Shown here one piece after another: positions 12,562 through 23,798 of a stretch of DNA of 64,000 nt. The position numbers were made by a program, and so were the translations under genes. How positions within the stretch are numbered: position 1 is the first letter of the stretch; every line of letters starts with the position of its first letter. Origin of the DNA: Camillea tinctor (taxonomy: Eukaryota; Ascomycota; Sordariomycetes; Xylariales; Xylariaceae); NCBI GenBank assembly GCA_022578605.1, contig MU394071.1, forward strand, positions 248,001 to 312,000, read 5' to 3'. The notes beneath the pieces are model-generated. The model was not told where the DNA came from and ran no database searches. It was given only the letters and a program-made list of their open reading frames with translations.

Positions 12562-13623
12562 ATGTCTAATGAGCCCGATAGCGACCGTGCTTCGCTAGAG
12601 GACATCGGGCCGCCTAGCGTAGAAGCAGATTACGTCAACCCAGCAGACAAGAGTCCCCGATGGCTCCTCTCCGCGCACGCCTGGACCCTGCGTGTCGGAG
12701 CAGCCCTCGGCTTCGGGCTAGGAAACATTTCGGGTGCGGCAGCGTCGTCGCCAACCAAGACGATCTGGCTAGACTCGACGCTAGGGAAGTGGCCGGGGGA
12801 GGAAAAGTTCAGCGCAGACGTCTGGATCCCGCCCGGCGACAATGACGGGACCAAGCGGCCCGCGGTGATCAACTTCCACGGGGGCGGGTTCATCCTGGGC
12901 CAGGGCACCGACGATGCGCGGTGGGCCGATGCGGCGATGGCGGGACTGGGCGCCGTGGTGTTCTCCGTGAACTACCGGCTCGCGCCGAGCTACCCCTTCC
13001 CCACGGCGGTGGAGGACTGCGTCGATGCGATCGTGCAGATCTGCGGCGCGGCAGAGGAGTACGGTATCGACCCCGAGCGGATCATATTGTCGGGGTTCTC
13101 AGCGGGCGGAACGCTCGCGGCGAGCAGTTGGGTAGTGCTGCAGGACCCGGCGCGATGGGAATACGAGATAGCGACGGTGCCACGGATCGCGGGCCTAGTG
13201 CTTTACTACCCGCTGCTAGATTGGACCATTGACCGACCGCAGAAGCGGAACGCGTGTGAGCGGCCGGACTTGACGCTGCCTAGTGGCCTTACAGACCTGA
13301 TCGACGCATCATATATGCACCCAACGTTGCCGCGACGGGAGCGCAACGACATACGCCTATCGCCCGGGCTAATGCCGGACGAGATGATTGACCGGCTACC
13401 GCCAGTGCATTTATGCCTCTGTGGGTACGACATGCTACTCGCCGAGGGCAAGTTATTCGCTGAGAGACTGGAGAGTCGCGGCAAGCCAGTTAGCGTGCGC
13501 GTAGTTGAAGGAGAGAAGCATGCCTGGGATAAACCACTACCGCTAGCGCCAAAGCAGAGCGTAGCACTTGAGTACGAAAAAGCTATAGAATCTGTCAAGG
13601 GCTGGCTCGAGAAGCAATCTTGA
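12562..13623 (+). CDS. alpha/beta hydrolase (hormone-sensitive-lipase-like esterase)
   Basis: Single exon, 353 residues from the ATG at 12562 (AAAAATG context). The signature of the HSL/alpha-beta hydrolase-3 fold is complete: oxyanion motif HGGGF at about 106-110, NYRLAP soon after, nucleophile elbow GFSAG with Ser about 180, acid Asp about 290 (CGYDMLL) and His about 320 (GEKHAWD). The enzyme should hydrolyse carboxyl esters; the substrate cannot be told from sequence. A hydrophobic, glycine-rich stretch near residues 35-60 (WLLSAHAWTLRVGAALGFG) may associate with membrane, but there is no clear cleavable signal peptide. No biosynthetic genes are adjacent. Confidence 0.88.
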   Translation: MSNEPDSDRASLEDIGPPSVEADYVNPADKSPRWLLSAHAWTLRVGAALGFGLGNISGAAASSPTKTIWLDSTLGKWPGEEKFSADVWIPPGDNDGTKRPAVINFHGGGFILGQGTDDARWADAAMAGLGAVVFSVNYRLAPSYPFPTAVEDCVDAIVQICGAAEEYGIDPERIILSGFSAGGTLAASSWVVLQDPARWEYEIATVPRIAGLVLYYPLLDWTIDRPQKRNACERPDLTLPSGLTDLIDASYMHPTLPRRERNDIRLSPGLMPDEMIDRLPPVHLCLCGYDMLLAEGKLFAERLESRGKPVSVRVVEGEKHAWDKPLPLAPKQSVALEYEKAIESVKGWLEKQS

Positions 13624-14151
13624 CTGCCAATGGGAAAGGGAAAGGAAAGAGAAGAAGACTACGATTATGAACTACTTTACGATTCGATAAACAAACATAC
13701 AGGGCGCTTGCAGGGTACGGGATTAGATGTTACATCCAGAAGGGAACTCTCACGATGGTTTTATAAAGGGATTTGAGGAGGACTTTAAGCATTCAAGGGG
13801 GACGCCACATACACTGTAAATTAGAAACCAGAGCTATAGAACTACAATACAAGGGAATTTAAAGTAAAAAGTAAGTGATTCCTTTATACCACACTTAAAA
13901 TAACACATTCAGGATATCAGCTTTCTGGGGGGAGCATTCTTAGACTAATAGGTAGAATCATATATCACCGTTCATGCTTTGTAGATGAGCCTATCGATAC
14001 GCGTAATGTGATGACTACTTGGGTCATCCCCCCCTTTAAAAGATCTCAGTACGCAAATTGAGCAACAGGCGCTCAAGAAGGGACACCCAATACCATCATA
14101 TATAAATATGCCACACCCATGCAGCACTCTCATTGTATCCCACACACTTCC
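13624..14151. other. spacer between convergent genes
   Basis: 3' regions of the hydrolase (+) and of the small secreted protein gene (-). AT-rich, no ORF or repeat of note. Confidence 0.5.
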
Positions 14152-14649
14152 TTAAGAATCAAGCCCATCCAAATACCAGCAATCCGACCCGCCCTCCCGA
14201 AACTCCATACCGCCCCTCGACCCGATAAACTCGCACAGCTCGCCCTTCACAAAATTCACGCCGTGGCAGAACCAATACTCGCCGCCGCCCTCCTGCCTCT
14301 TGTCGGCCCGCCTCTCGTAGGACCCCGTGCACGCGTTCACGCACGCGGCCAGGCTCTCGTTCTCCGGGCGCACCCGGCGCTGCGCGGGGTCCGCGGGCGC
14401 GCACACGGTCTCGCAGCGCACGAGGCCCAGGTACGGGTTCCCGCGCGGGGGCGATTCCGCGGCGTACGGCCGGCACTGGCAGAATTGGTTGTAGTCGGGG
14501 TAGCCCGTGGTCTGGGCCGGGTCGGGGGTGGAGCAGGATGACGGGTCGGGGTCGGGGGTGAGGGTCGGCGGGCTGACGGGCGAGCCTGCTGCGATGGTTA
14601 GGGCTGCGCCGAAGGTGAGGAGACGGCGGATGAGTTGATGCTGGATCAT
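14152..14649 (-). CDS. small secreted cysteine-rich protein
   Basis: 165 residues from the ATG at 14649. The frame is open further upstream, but this ATG puts a typical signal peptide at the N-terminus: charged start (MIQHQLIRR), hydrophobic core (LLTFGAALTIAAG), then a Ser/Pro/Thr-rich mature start. The mature part holds ten cysteines (C, CxC, C...C, C...C, C...C, C), enough for five disulfides, a GEYWFCHGVNF segment and a dibasic site. No known domain is recognised. The size, signal peptide and cysteine content fit a candidate effector-like or wall-associated secreted protein, but that is inference. GC-rich and codon-biased compared with its AT-rich surroundings, which supports a real gene. 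Confidence 0.72.
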   Translation of the reverse strand: MIQHQLIRRLLTFGAALTIAAGSPVSPPTLTPDPDPSSCSTPDPAQTTGYPDYNQFCQCRPYAAESPPRGNPYLGLVRCETVCAPADPAQRRVRPENESLAACVNACTGSYERRADKRQEGGGEYWFCHGVNFVKGELCEFIGSRGGMEFREGGSDCWYLDGLDS

Positions 14650-16432
14650 CTTTGGGTTGAGCTGGACGTGGGTTGCTATAGTGGTGTAGTTGGAGCAAGA
14701 GGGGCTGAATCCGAAAGTTTGTCCTACGGCGTGAGGAAACACACTCTGCTAACTGGCGGTACGCGTGTGGATGAACATGTTGGCTTATTTATATTAGCCT
14801 TTATACAAATGGTTCGAACGGCTCCGTGGCACGAATCTTCACATTGGGCTTAGTTGACTGATATGGTGGTTTCCTTGGCATATTAATTAGCCGCGATGAT
14901 CTTGGCTGTGTGTTCAGTCAGACGCCTCAAGTTGGACGTATGATGAGATTTAAAACTCTGTTACGATGCTGACCACGGTCGAATTATTGAATATATCCTC
15001 TCAAATAAGCGGCCGTCATAATATATTGCTTAGTGGGATACGATTAGAAGGTCACATTGTGGTTCTAATACCAATACTTTCCTTCGTCACCTAGGACACA
15101 TGCCATTTCCTACCGATTTCCGTGAAGATAACGGGATGGTTTATGTGTCACGATGCACGAAGGCTTATAACTAAAGTGGCACGTCAGCCCGATACACAAT
15201 GGTATATGAATACTTGGTTCTCCGTTCTCGGATTCCAACCTTGAAACTCTCTTACAAATAAGCACAAAAACATTTATTCGGCGAGTCGTGTTCTCTAATT
15301 CTCAATTTTATGTAGTTCATATGCATTCTCGCTCTGAGGCGAAGTCCATTAACTCGCCTTAGTTCAAAGCCTACCATAACATAGACTTCCAGATTTCGGG
15401 GGAATCGTTGGCCCTGAGATAGTGTCCAAGGAGGAAATACGATATCGACATCATGATACCTTATAACCCGTACATTAGTTAGAACATGAAACTGTAACGT
15501 TGAAAATTGTACGATGAAAGGTACTTTATAACATGTTTGACAATATACCTTTTACTTCACATTAGCTTTCCAACCCCTTACTTCTTCCCCCCTTTTTTTA
15601 CCCTATACTATTTAGTGTGGGAGGTTGGGAAACTCAATCGGACTTACACAAAGCTCAACGTACCTTAACCTGGTAGTTGATGTGGGGTTATTGTTCTATG
15701 CAGCTTCTGATTCCTTCCATTCATGCATCTATATGTACTTAAGCGATGATCTTTTCCTTTCTTCCCTCCCCCACCTCCCTTTGTCCCTCTTCTGACGTTA
15801 TGCAATGCCGCAGCTTCTACCCCTCCAAAGCAAGGTGACGTAAAAACCAGGTTGAATCGACGGATTGATGCATGCATTGTATTCCATAATGCATAGAAGC
15901 TTCGAGCTGCTGCTAGCTAGCTCCCTTTACCTACCGCTTCCCTAACAACTACACTACAATTACAGCATGCAGATCTTCAGTTCGCCTAGTCAAGTAACCT
16001 AAATCCTTTAATTATCGGGTTGTCGCCAACCAAGAGTCTTAACGTAGCATAGGTTCTTACCTAGGTTACCTATTCAGCTATTAACTTTTATAACGCTATA
16101 ACGCCAATTCGGTTAATGAGTTAAATGCGCTAAACGTATATTTGAACTTAACAAACACCCCTTCAATCATCTTTTATCTCTTCTTGTTTTTATCACAACC
16201 AGTCATTTTCCTCAACTTCACTTCAAGCATTATATGTATCGAATATCACGGAAACTTCCAACATCTCAGACTCTCTCAGCCCCCCTGACTTCGTTTACAC
16301 GATTATACCCACCTTCGTTACCACTCTTCGGAGAAAAATCACCAACCATCAGCTTCCCTCCCTAACCATCTCTTAACACCTCTTTCCCCCATCTCTCCGT
16401 CTCCCCCTTCTATACCCAATCATCCCACCCCA
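14650..16432. other. 1.8-kb divergent spacer
   Basis: Lies between the start of the secreted-protein gene (-) and the Hikeshi gene (+). AT-rich, with GGTTACCT/ACCTAGGT-like words near 15995-16075 and a CT-rich tract (about 16250-16430) immediately 5' of the Hikeshi ATG. No gene or RNA seen. Confidence 0.5.
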
Positions 16433-17083
16433 ATGACCTCTCCTACGCCCCCCTTCGGCCTCCTCCCTGCAGGCCACCCCCTCCTCACGACCCCGACCTC
16501 CCAGCCCAGCCCAACATCCTTCCTCTACGCGATCCCCCAACCCTCCCCCTCCTCGACCACCCCCGCCCCGAAGCCCTTCTCCCACCTCGCCGTCTTCCTG
16601 CTGCCCGGCATATCCCTGCCCCCAGGGACCGCCGCCTCCATCTACCTCTCGCACAACCCGTCCGCCTTCGCGCCGGGTGGGGCCGGCGAGTCCGGGGCCG
16701 ACTTCCGGTTCCTAGGCGCGGTGGGGGAGGGGAAAGAAAGCGCCGTGTTCAAGCTCGCCAGCTCCCCCGCAGAGAGCAGCAACGGGGGTGCGGGCATGGT
16801 GGTGATCGGGATCAGCGTGGAGGAAGCGAGCGCAGTAGCAGAGAAGCTGGCGCAGCTCCCGCACTCGGGATCAGGAGGAGGGAAGCAGCCGTCGACGCAG
16901 GTGCTGGCGCAGCGCATAATACAGAACGCGTTCAACTTCCTGTCGGGGTTCAGCGGGCAGGTGGGCACGGTGGGCGGGGAGACGGTGGAGGTGGTGCCGC
17001 TGAAGGCGTTCCAGGGGTGGTGGCGCAAGTTCGAGAGCCGCGTGCGCGCGGATCCGAGTTTTCTCGAGAGGGAGCAGGACTGA
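16433..17083 (+). CDS. opi10: Hikeshi / OPI10 family, Hsp70 nuclear-import carrier
   Basis: Intronless, 216 residues. The N-terminus reads FGLLPAGHPLLT, then a serine/proline-rich insert, then a FSHLAVFLLPG...LPPGTAASIYL strand pattern, a GAVGEGKESAVFKL segment, VVIGISVE, and a C-terminal helix pair (QNAFNFLSGFSG and WWRKFESRVRADPSF). This order matches human Hikeshi and yeast Opi10. Hikeshi binds ATP-loaded Hsp70 and carries it through the nuclear pore via FG-nucleoporin contacts during heat stress. The ATG lies in a CAATG context after a CT-rich leader. Two low-complexity inserts make it slightly longer than the roughly 200-residue animal proteins. Confidence 0.9.
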   Translation: MTSPTPPFGLLPAGHPLLTTPTSQPSPTSFLYAIPQPSPSSTTPAPKPFSHLAVFLLPGISLPPGTAASIYLSHNPSAFAPGGAGESGADFRFLGAVGEGKESAVFKLASSPAESSNGGAGMVVIGISVEEASAVAEKLAQLPHSGSGGGKQPSTQVLAQRIIQNAFNFLSGFSGQVGTVGGETVEVVPLKAFQGWWRKFESRVRADPSFLEREQD

Positions 17084-18773
17084 GCGAGATGGGACTGGGG
17101 GAAAACGAACGAATTATCTGACGATGGGGAATCGGAATGGGTATTGGGTAATCGATACTTATCGCTTGAAATTTGGGGGTTCCAGGGCCGTGATGATGGA
17201 CAGTTCGAAGGAGAACTGACTGATTCTAACTCGGGAACATTTGGTCTACCCACCCCAACCTATGACTTACAATGTGGGTGGACGAGCAAAAAGGGGAAAA
17301 ATCAAAAAAAGAGGACTTACTTGCCACGCGATTAAGGCAGATAACACGATCCGCGAGCTGCGCATGAACATCGGTTCGATCACGAAGCCGTGGGACTGGA
17401 ATGTGGGATGACGAATGGTCATGAGACAAGAGGGGGTTTATCATGTGTAGAGAGGAAGAATCCATCCGCACGTCCCCACGTCACGCCCGCAATCCAAACC
17501 TCTCTCCTATGACGTCTCACCATCGAGCGACTCAGCTGCGCAAAAAACCAGATCGTTCCAGAAGCAGTCCAATCGGTCCATGAGGGAGGAATGAGAATGA
17601 CGAAGCTCTTTCCCCTCACCTCTCCCAGAACCCTGAAGCCGGGAGAAAAAAAAGAGAGAAGGAAAAGGAATTGAGCCTTTAAACCGATGATCGAAAATCA
17701 ATTGTATGGATAGGTTATAAAAAAAGGAGGACGAAAAGGGACTTGTCAAAATTAAATTCAAGGTCCTATCAGGGGGGGCGGGAAATAGAACCACGTTCGC
17801 GATACGCGAGCCTTAACGAAGACGGGTGACTTCGTTCCTACCTGCCATCTTCGATAGGTAGGTAGAAGTATGAAGGTGGCATATACTACTACTACAAATG
17901 CCCAGCAGAGATAATAAGAATAAGAGAGAGAGAGAAAAAGAGAGGAGGGAGTTGTGAAAACCACTACTATACACAATACAGAATCTAGTCAGTCCGTCGT
18001 CTAATCTACATAACCCCCGTATCTAGTGCTATGAATGTATCTGTCTTGTAAAGCAGGGTGATCAACTATACCTAGGTACCAATATACCGATCCTACCTCC
18101 ATATCCCCTCAAGCATCACCGTTGCGCCACAAACAAGGAGGCACTTCCAAAGATCATGATCATTAATTTTTGTTTTATTTTCAAGATAAGTATTTATATT
18201 CCCTTCTTTCCAAATTTTCTTATAATAAAAAAGCGAATCATAAATAAAAAAAACCCAAAAGTTCATGCTATGATCGCTCTAGTTAAATCGTCGACGTGCT
18301 TTCTTCATTCTCATCTTTTCATAAAAAAAATCTGAGTTGTAGTTCAACACGTCACGCAAAAATGTATAAAAAAAGAATGAAGGAAGGTTTGTTTTCGCTT
18401 CACACGATGCTGCTACGTACATAACATAAATAAGTATCATCATCGTCCATTTTCTTCTTCCGTAGAAAAAAGAAGTCCATCACGTTAAAAAAAAACAGGA
18501 AGGGGAAAAAAAAAGAATTCCTCTCAAAAAAATCTCTCACCCCTTTGCCAGAGAAGTTCCCTCCTGTGCCAATTCCTATGCCTATTGAGTATCAAGAGTT
18601 CATTGCCCTTCAAACTCTCAAAACTCCTAAACACCGTAAAGTTCCCCCCAAACAGAAAACCCTTATAAAGTTGAATATGCCATGCCGAACAATAAACAAG
18701 GTCCATTGTCCGGTTTTAAAAAAAGAAGTAAGGTGTAAAATAGATACAGAGAAAGTAGTTTTTAAATATTAAA
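17084..18773. other. 1.7-kb spacer between convergent genes
   Basis: 3' flanks of OPI10 (+) and YND1 (-). Contains a GA-rich tract (about 17915-17955) and, from 18160 to 18520, many A- and T-runs of 5-9 nt typical of fungal 3' ends. A 75-codon ORF at 18545 has no recognisable motif. No RNA gene seen. Confidence 0.5.
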
Positions 18774-20918
18774 TTAATTTTCTGTCACGGGGCTCAGCCC
18801 AGGACTCTTGAGCCTCGTGGGGCTGCCGGCGCGACTGCGTCGGCCAGCGTTGAGCATCTGCGCTACTAATCTTTCGCGGCTCTCGGTGCGGACTACCAGT
18901 CCGCTTCGGTCGATCGCGCTGCCAGGATGCGGGGGTTTCTTGAGATCGTCGAAAGACTCGATGTTCAGCTTCGGAGTGGCCAGGCCCGATGTGCGGCCGG
19001 CACGAGACCCTCCACTGCTGTCCGAATGCCCATCATCGTCTGAAGAAGCTTCGCCTAGTTCGAATTGGTCGTAGTCACCCTCCTCCACAACTCTTTCGTA
19101 ATTGTAGGCACCGCGCCGGAACAGTTTGTTGGTTATAGCGGAAAAGCCGCGTCCACCTCTCCGGGGCGTTCCAGGCCGGCGGTGGCGGCGAAGGAAGTGG
19201 TTGACTTTGCCATAAACTCGCATGCGCCGGTCTCGTTTCCGGAGCAAGAAGGCGATAAATATGATAACTAGGATGAAAAAGAAGAAACCGGACGTCGACT
19301 TCGATTTCGCATGGTCGATAAGATCCTCGGCTGTATCACTCCAATCGTCCTCGTAGTCCTCCGTGATGCTTGCGTTAAAATTTGATCCTGCATACTGGAA
19401 ATCGGAGGGTACACCCTTCACATTGCTTCCGAATCCGACGGGTAAACGTTGGCTATCCTGCGGGGGTACTTGACCTGCGGCATACAGCACCATTTTCCCT
19501 AGAGTCCAGCTGATCTCGACATCGTCAATCTCGTCCGCTGCTTGGAAAGGGGCCAAGAAGCCCTTCTCTTTCGCCGCTTCACCGATTGCCTTAGTGATGT
19601 TGACATCAGGGCTTGGAACATCCTCTAATCCAATCCTTGGTACGCCAATGCCATCGTGTAGGACGTTGATAAGCCACGATGCCTTGAAGCACGCTTCTTG
19701 AGCCTCTTTCGACGGATCCTTCTTGCGAGCCTCAATGCTGGAGGCGATCTCGCCCCAGGACTGGCCACAGAAATCGAAAACTTTCTTCTGATACGTGCTA
19801 AAGTCGTAGGCCTTGTCGTCGCCATCGGTTGCGAATACACCGTGAGTCGTATGCCAGTATTCAGAGACTCCAACAAAATGGTTGACCTCGAAATCAATAG
19901 GCGGGACGTGCTGCCCGTTAAGCAAGCACGGCTCATCGTCGCAAGGCAGATGTTTACCGAGAAGGGGTTTTGTTGTTCGTAGACATTCATCGAATTCCCC
20001 AGTGCCAACCAATTGTAGTACGCTTGAGGTTCCGTGGAGAATCTCGCCCTTCTCTGTTGTGCGCAGGCCCTTGGGGAGGCAAGGGTCGGGGATTTCATGT
20101 TCACCTTCAATCAGAACACTGTCGATCAACTGAGTTATATAACGCTGGCGGGCCTGGTTAACACCGAATCCCAGCCAGGTAGATGAGAAGACCTTATACT
20201 CGAGGGGTGCACCGTCCATGGTCCGCATCCGAAGTAGCTTGAGGTCGTTGCCGTGCTCTTCTGCTACGGTTTGATTCGGGGCGAAGGCGATCTGGGCTGA
20301 GGCGCCACCCATGTCGAGGAAGCCATAGGTATGGTGGTTTTTGCCGTGCGCATGCCCCTCGGGATTGTCAAAGCCACCTAACAAGTAATTCGCAGCTATC
20401 CACCCATACAAACCTTCCGTCTCGCCGGGGATAACCTGGATATGCGCATCGCAGTCGGGAAGCGAGAAGCGGGTGTTCTGGCGGAAATACGAGCAGGTCT
20501 CGACTAGCAGAGCACGTTGCTGAGTGGGGGGTAGCAGGCGCATACCCGCAGTGGCCATTAGAAAGATGGGCGTATCGGCATGCTTCTCGTCGGGGATCTT
20601 CTTCAAGGCCTTCTCGATAAGCCCCTGGAGGTGATCGGGACCAACATCTTCGGGGTGTTCAGCGAAAGTAGATATTCCCGGGCGAATCTTCTTGGTCCAG
20701 CTATCTCTCGTCTCAAGTTTGGGTAGACTGTGCAGTTCTTCGTATGTCGCATCCTTCACCACCCTAGCAGCATCCTCCCAGCGGTAGATGTGTAGACGTG
20801 TTCCCGAGGATCCGGCGTCCAGTATAACTCCATAACGCCCTGAAGAGAGAGACGAAGGTTCGTCAGCTCGTTTCTTATCGCATTTGCATACCTAAATATA
20901 CTTACATTTCTTCCCCAT
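18774..20918 (-). CDS. ynd1: Golgi apyrase, GDA1/CD39 nucleotide phosphatase (YND1-like)
   Basis: Two exons: a 13-nt exon 1 (20918-20906) and exon 2 (20839-18774), intron 66 nt (GTAAGT/CAG), giving 692 residues. Joining them creates MGKKWRYGVILDAGSSGTRL, with apyrase conserved region 1 (DAGSSGT) right at the N-terminus as in Ynd1. Further conserved regions are MATAGMRLLP, PGETEGLYGW and FLDMGGASAQIAF. A single membrane segment at about 522-537 (FFFFILVIIFIAFLL) precedes an arginine-rich tail of about 150 residues. The family hydrolyses nucleoside di- and triphosphates in the Golgi lumen, allowing nucleotide-sugar exchange for glycosylation. The C-terminal anchor and long tail favour YND1 over GDA1. 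The upstream side of exon 1 is an A/G-rich promoter. Confidence 0.92.
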
Positions 20919-23305
20919 GACCGAAGAGCTGGGAGTGTATTATTAGTGTATAGAGTACAAGTACAGTTTGCGCAATTGATGCGATTACTATGCGATACAG
21001 TCGACGATGTGTACGTGATGGTTTTACAATGCGGTAGTCTGGTTGACTCGTTGTTATTTGGTGTTATGGTTAACAGAACGGTGGTCAAGGTCGCATCATT
21101 TCTTTGATTTTGTCTAGACGACCTCGATGTGGATTGGACGTTGATACGGATAGAGAAATAAGTACCCGGGTCAGTCAGGGTGGTGGCGTGGTCCAGCTAG
21201 GTGGTGAGGTAAAGGTTAAGGTAAAAGGTAAAGGTTAAGAGTAAAAAGGTGAGATGAACCGAGACGAGATGACAATTTGCTAAGGTTTTTGGGGTTTCCA
21301 AGAGTTGAGGTTTTGTTTCGATTACGCGTTCCAGATTGATGGATGGATGGATCGATTTAGAAGGGGGGAAAAGGTGTAAATTTGTCTCACAAAAGGGGGT
21401 TAGCGAAGGAAATGGAAATAGAAATAGAGAAAGAGATAAAAACGAATGAAGCACAAGATTTTTGTGTTTAAAAATTGTGGATTGAATTTGAATTCATCGG
21501 ACAGCGAGGGACAATAAGCCGTAGGATCAGCTCGAAAGATACCGAGAAAGGCTGTTATGATGAAGCTTTCCAGGAAATAGGAAAATGGGTTGCTCAGTGG
21601 AGAGAAGAGAAAAAGGACGAGACTCTCTTTCCATTGAATTTACCTTTAACTTCTGCGCTAGTCCTAACTAATCTATATCTTGCATTGGCCTTTGCCTGGG
21701 TCCGGCTGGGGCTGGGACAGGGGCTGACACCTTTCTTTAGTGAGCGGCGTGGCGTCGACCGGAACACCTAAATGGTCAGAGCCACAGTCGATCCGTTGTC
21801 GCAGCATCCGTCGTCGTCGTAAGCTAACCACCTTTACCGTACATACAACCTACACTAGGACCGGAAATGGACCCACGTCATAGGTCTCTTCCAATCAAAT
21901 TCCACAGAACTTCACCTCGGACACCGTGCGAAAAAGCCCTCCTTGCACCTTACCTCCCCTACCCACCTAGATGTAACTAGGTATACCTACCTACCGCCTA
22001 CCAGAAGTCAAGTTATATATGGAAGCTTACATAAATTGTAGTGTAGTACATACATTAAGTACTAGTGGACAAACCTGGCAACCTAGCACAGGAGTGTCCG
22101 ACCCCATTCACATGCCTCCAATATGCACAGAATATTATCTACTTACCTACTTCAAATGTGATAATTTAACCCTGCATTACACAAAGTGGTTTTTGTAGTA
22201 AAGGAGTTTATGAACTCGGGTACCGTGCATTGCGCATGCGCATTTCTACCCTATATACATATATCACTGGCACTTATCTATCTGTTCACATGCGATCGGG
22301 AATACCTACTCATTTTTGCATTGCTATATGTACAAGTAGGTAGTATGAAAATACAGTATATACGTAATGGTGTTACTGTATGCGGCACGTGCAACGAATT
22401 ACGATACCGATCTCGATGTTGTTACCTGCCACATTGTATAAAGTGTCTTGTTTCAAACAAATGCGAACAAAAATAGGTGTAAGGAGGAGGGGGGCGAATA
22501 GTTACGGGCCGATTCCCTGTCGTCATTGGATGCTTGTATGTTTTTTTTTCTCAATTCCTTTTCCTCTCCTTTTTTTTTTTTTTTTTTTTTTTGCAAGGCA
22601 CCGAAAGGTAACTGGATGCATCCAAAACTACTAATAATGTAGTGTAAGTGCTAAACTACCTACTACTTAGAAGACTCACTACGCCTTAGAATTGGCTAGT
22701 AATGCATGAAGCAGCCAAGGTTTTCCCTATCGCAATCTCTTAGCGGCGACTTTCCAATCTCCATGCGACCAGACCCTTGTCTAGACCCCCTCCCCTACCC
22801 CTGCTTTAGACCACTCACCGTGGTTTGAATAACCTTTGATCCCTCAAATCCCCCCACCTCTCTTCCCTTCTCTTCCCCTCTCTTTTCTCCAAAATAGGGA
22901 GTCGGGATGGGAATGAACAAACCGGTGGTGGGTGTAGATCATGGGAGTTTATTCACGAGAACATGTGTGACGACAAGTGACGTAACTAATGTAGTTGGTT
23001 TGTTTTTTTTTTTCCATCACGAACAAGAGGTATTTTCTGTCTTTGTTTTTTTTTCTCTCTTTGCTTCCTTTTCTCTCTTTGCTTCCTTGATGGTCTCCGA
23101 TTCCTCGTGTTCCTTGGACTTCTGATCCGATATCCCTGATTTGTTGTCCACGGAGGTTTCCTTCTTTAGGCCAGCTTATACGAACAAAGCTCTATGAAGT
23201 TAGTCAAGGTAGTAGTTTATTTGTAGTAGTGTTTTCTTTTTTTCTTTTTTTTCAATCTACACTAGCAGCGACCAGCTTTTATGGAAGTCCCAAGTCCCCG
23301 AGGGA
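20919..23305. other. 2.4-kb spacer, upstream of YND1
   Basis: Holds an irregular AAAGGT/TAAGG repeat (about 21207-21250), a CCAAT word at about 21891, AGGTA/TACCT-rich words (21965-22010) and a long T-run (about 22571-22592). ORFs here lack ATG starts or motifs. The right edge abuts the inverted-repeat element. Confidence 0.5.
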
Positions 23306-23798
23306 TACGATGACCAGGGGGTCAAATTTTCTGGCCAGGGGGTCAAAAAGCTTGGGCCATCACTTTTTGACCATGGGGTCAAAAAATTTGACCCCCTCCT
23401 CAGCTGAGCCAACGTTGACCTTACGTTTATTAACGCATAGTCAATAAAGAGTTATAAAGCTTATATTAGCTATATTAATATATTAAGTCGGCATAAGGTC
23501 AGCGTAAGGTCAGCGTAAGCTTTATAACCCTACGTTGAGCCTATGTTAAGCATACGTTTATAAGTATTATATACTATTATAATCGTTTACGGTTGCGGAC
23601 TATAACATATATACTTATATACGCCAACATCTTTAACTATATACGCCAACGTTTCCAATTGCCATCTTTTTATCGACTGTAAGGTCAACGTTGGCTCAGC
23701 TGAGGAGGGGGTCAAAAAATCCGACCCCCTGGCCAAAAAGTGATGGTCTAAGCTTTTTGACCCCCTGGCCAGAAAATTTGACCCCCTGGTCATGTGTA
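23306..23798. mobile_element. MITE-like inverted-repeat element, about 0.49 kb
   Basis: Two arms of about 116 bp, 23308-23423 and 23680-23796, are near-perfect inverted copies. They start at ATGACCAGGGGGTCAAATTT on the left and the reverse complement on the right, and both run inward to a GTTGACCTTA-type end. Each arm contains several copies of GGGGGTCAAA in both orientations, so the arms are themselves partly palindromic. The 250-bp centre is AT-rich, with further degenerate GTAAGGTCAGC units (23478-23520). TA dinucleotides flank both edges (23306-23307 and 23797-23798), compatible with Tc1/mariner-type insertion, but the exact target duplication is not certain. There is no coding capacity, so it would be non-autonomous. 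Confidence 0.8.

Noticed and set aside
13206..13598. Minus-strand ORF opposite the alpha/beta hydrolase
   Set aside because: Antisense of a clearly recognised coding exon with complete catalytic motifs.
21475..21771. 98-codon plus-strand ORF upstream of YND1
   Set aside because: It opens with TTG, has no early ATG and no known motif.
23308..23796. CRISPR-like or palindromic phage element
   Set aside because: Eukaryotic context, two inverted arms rather than spaced direct repeats.
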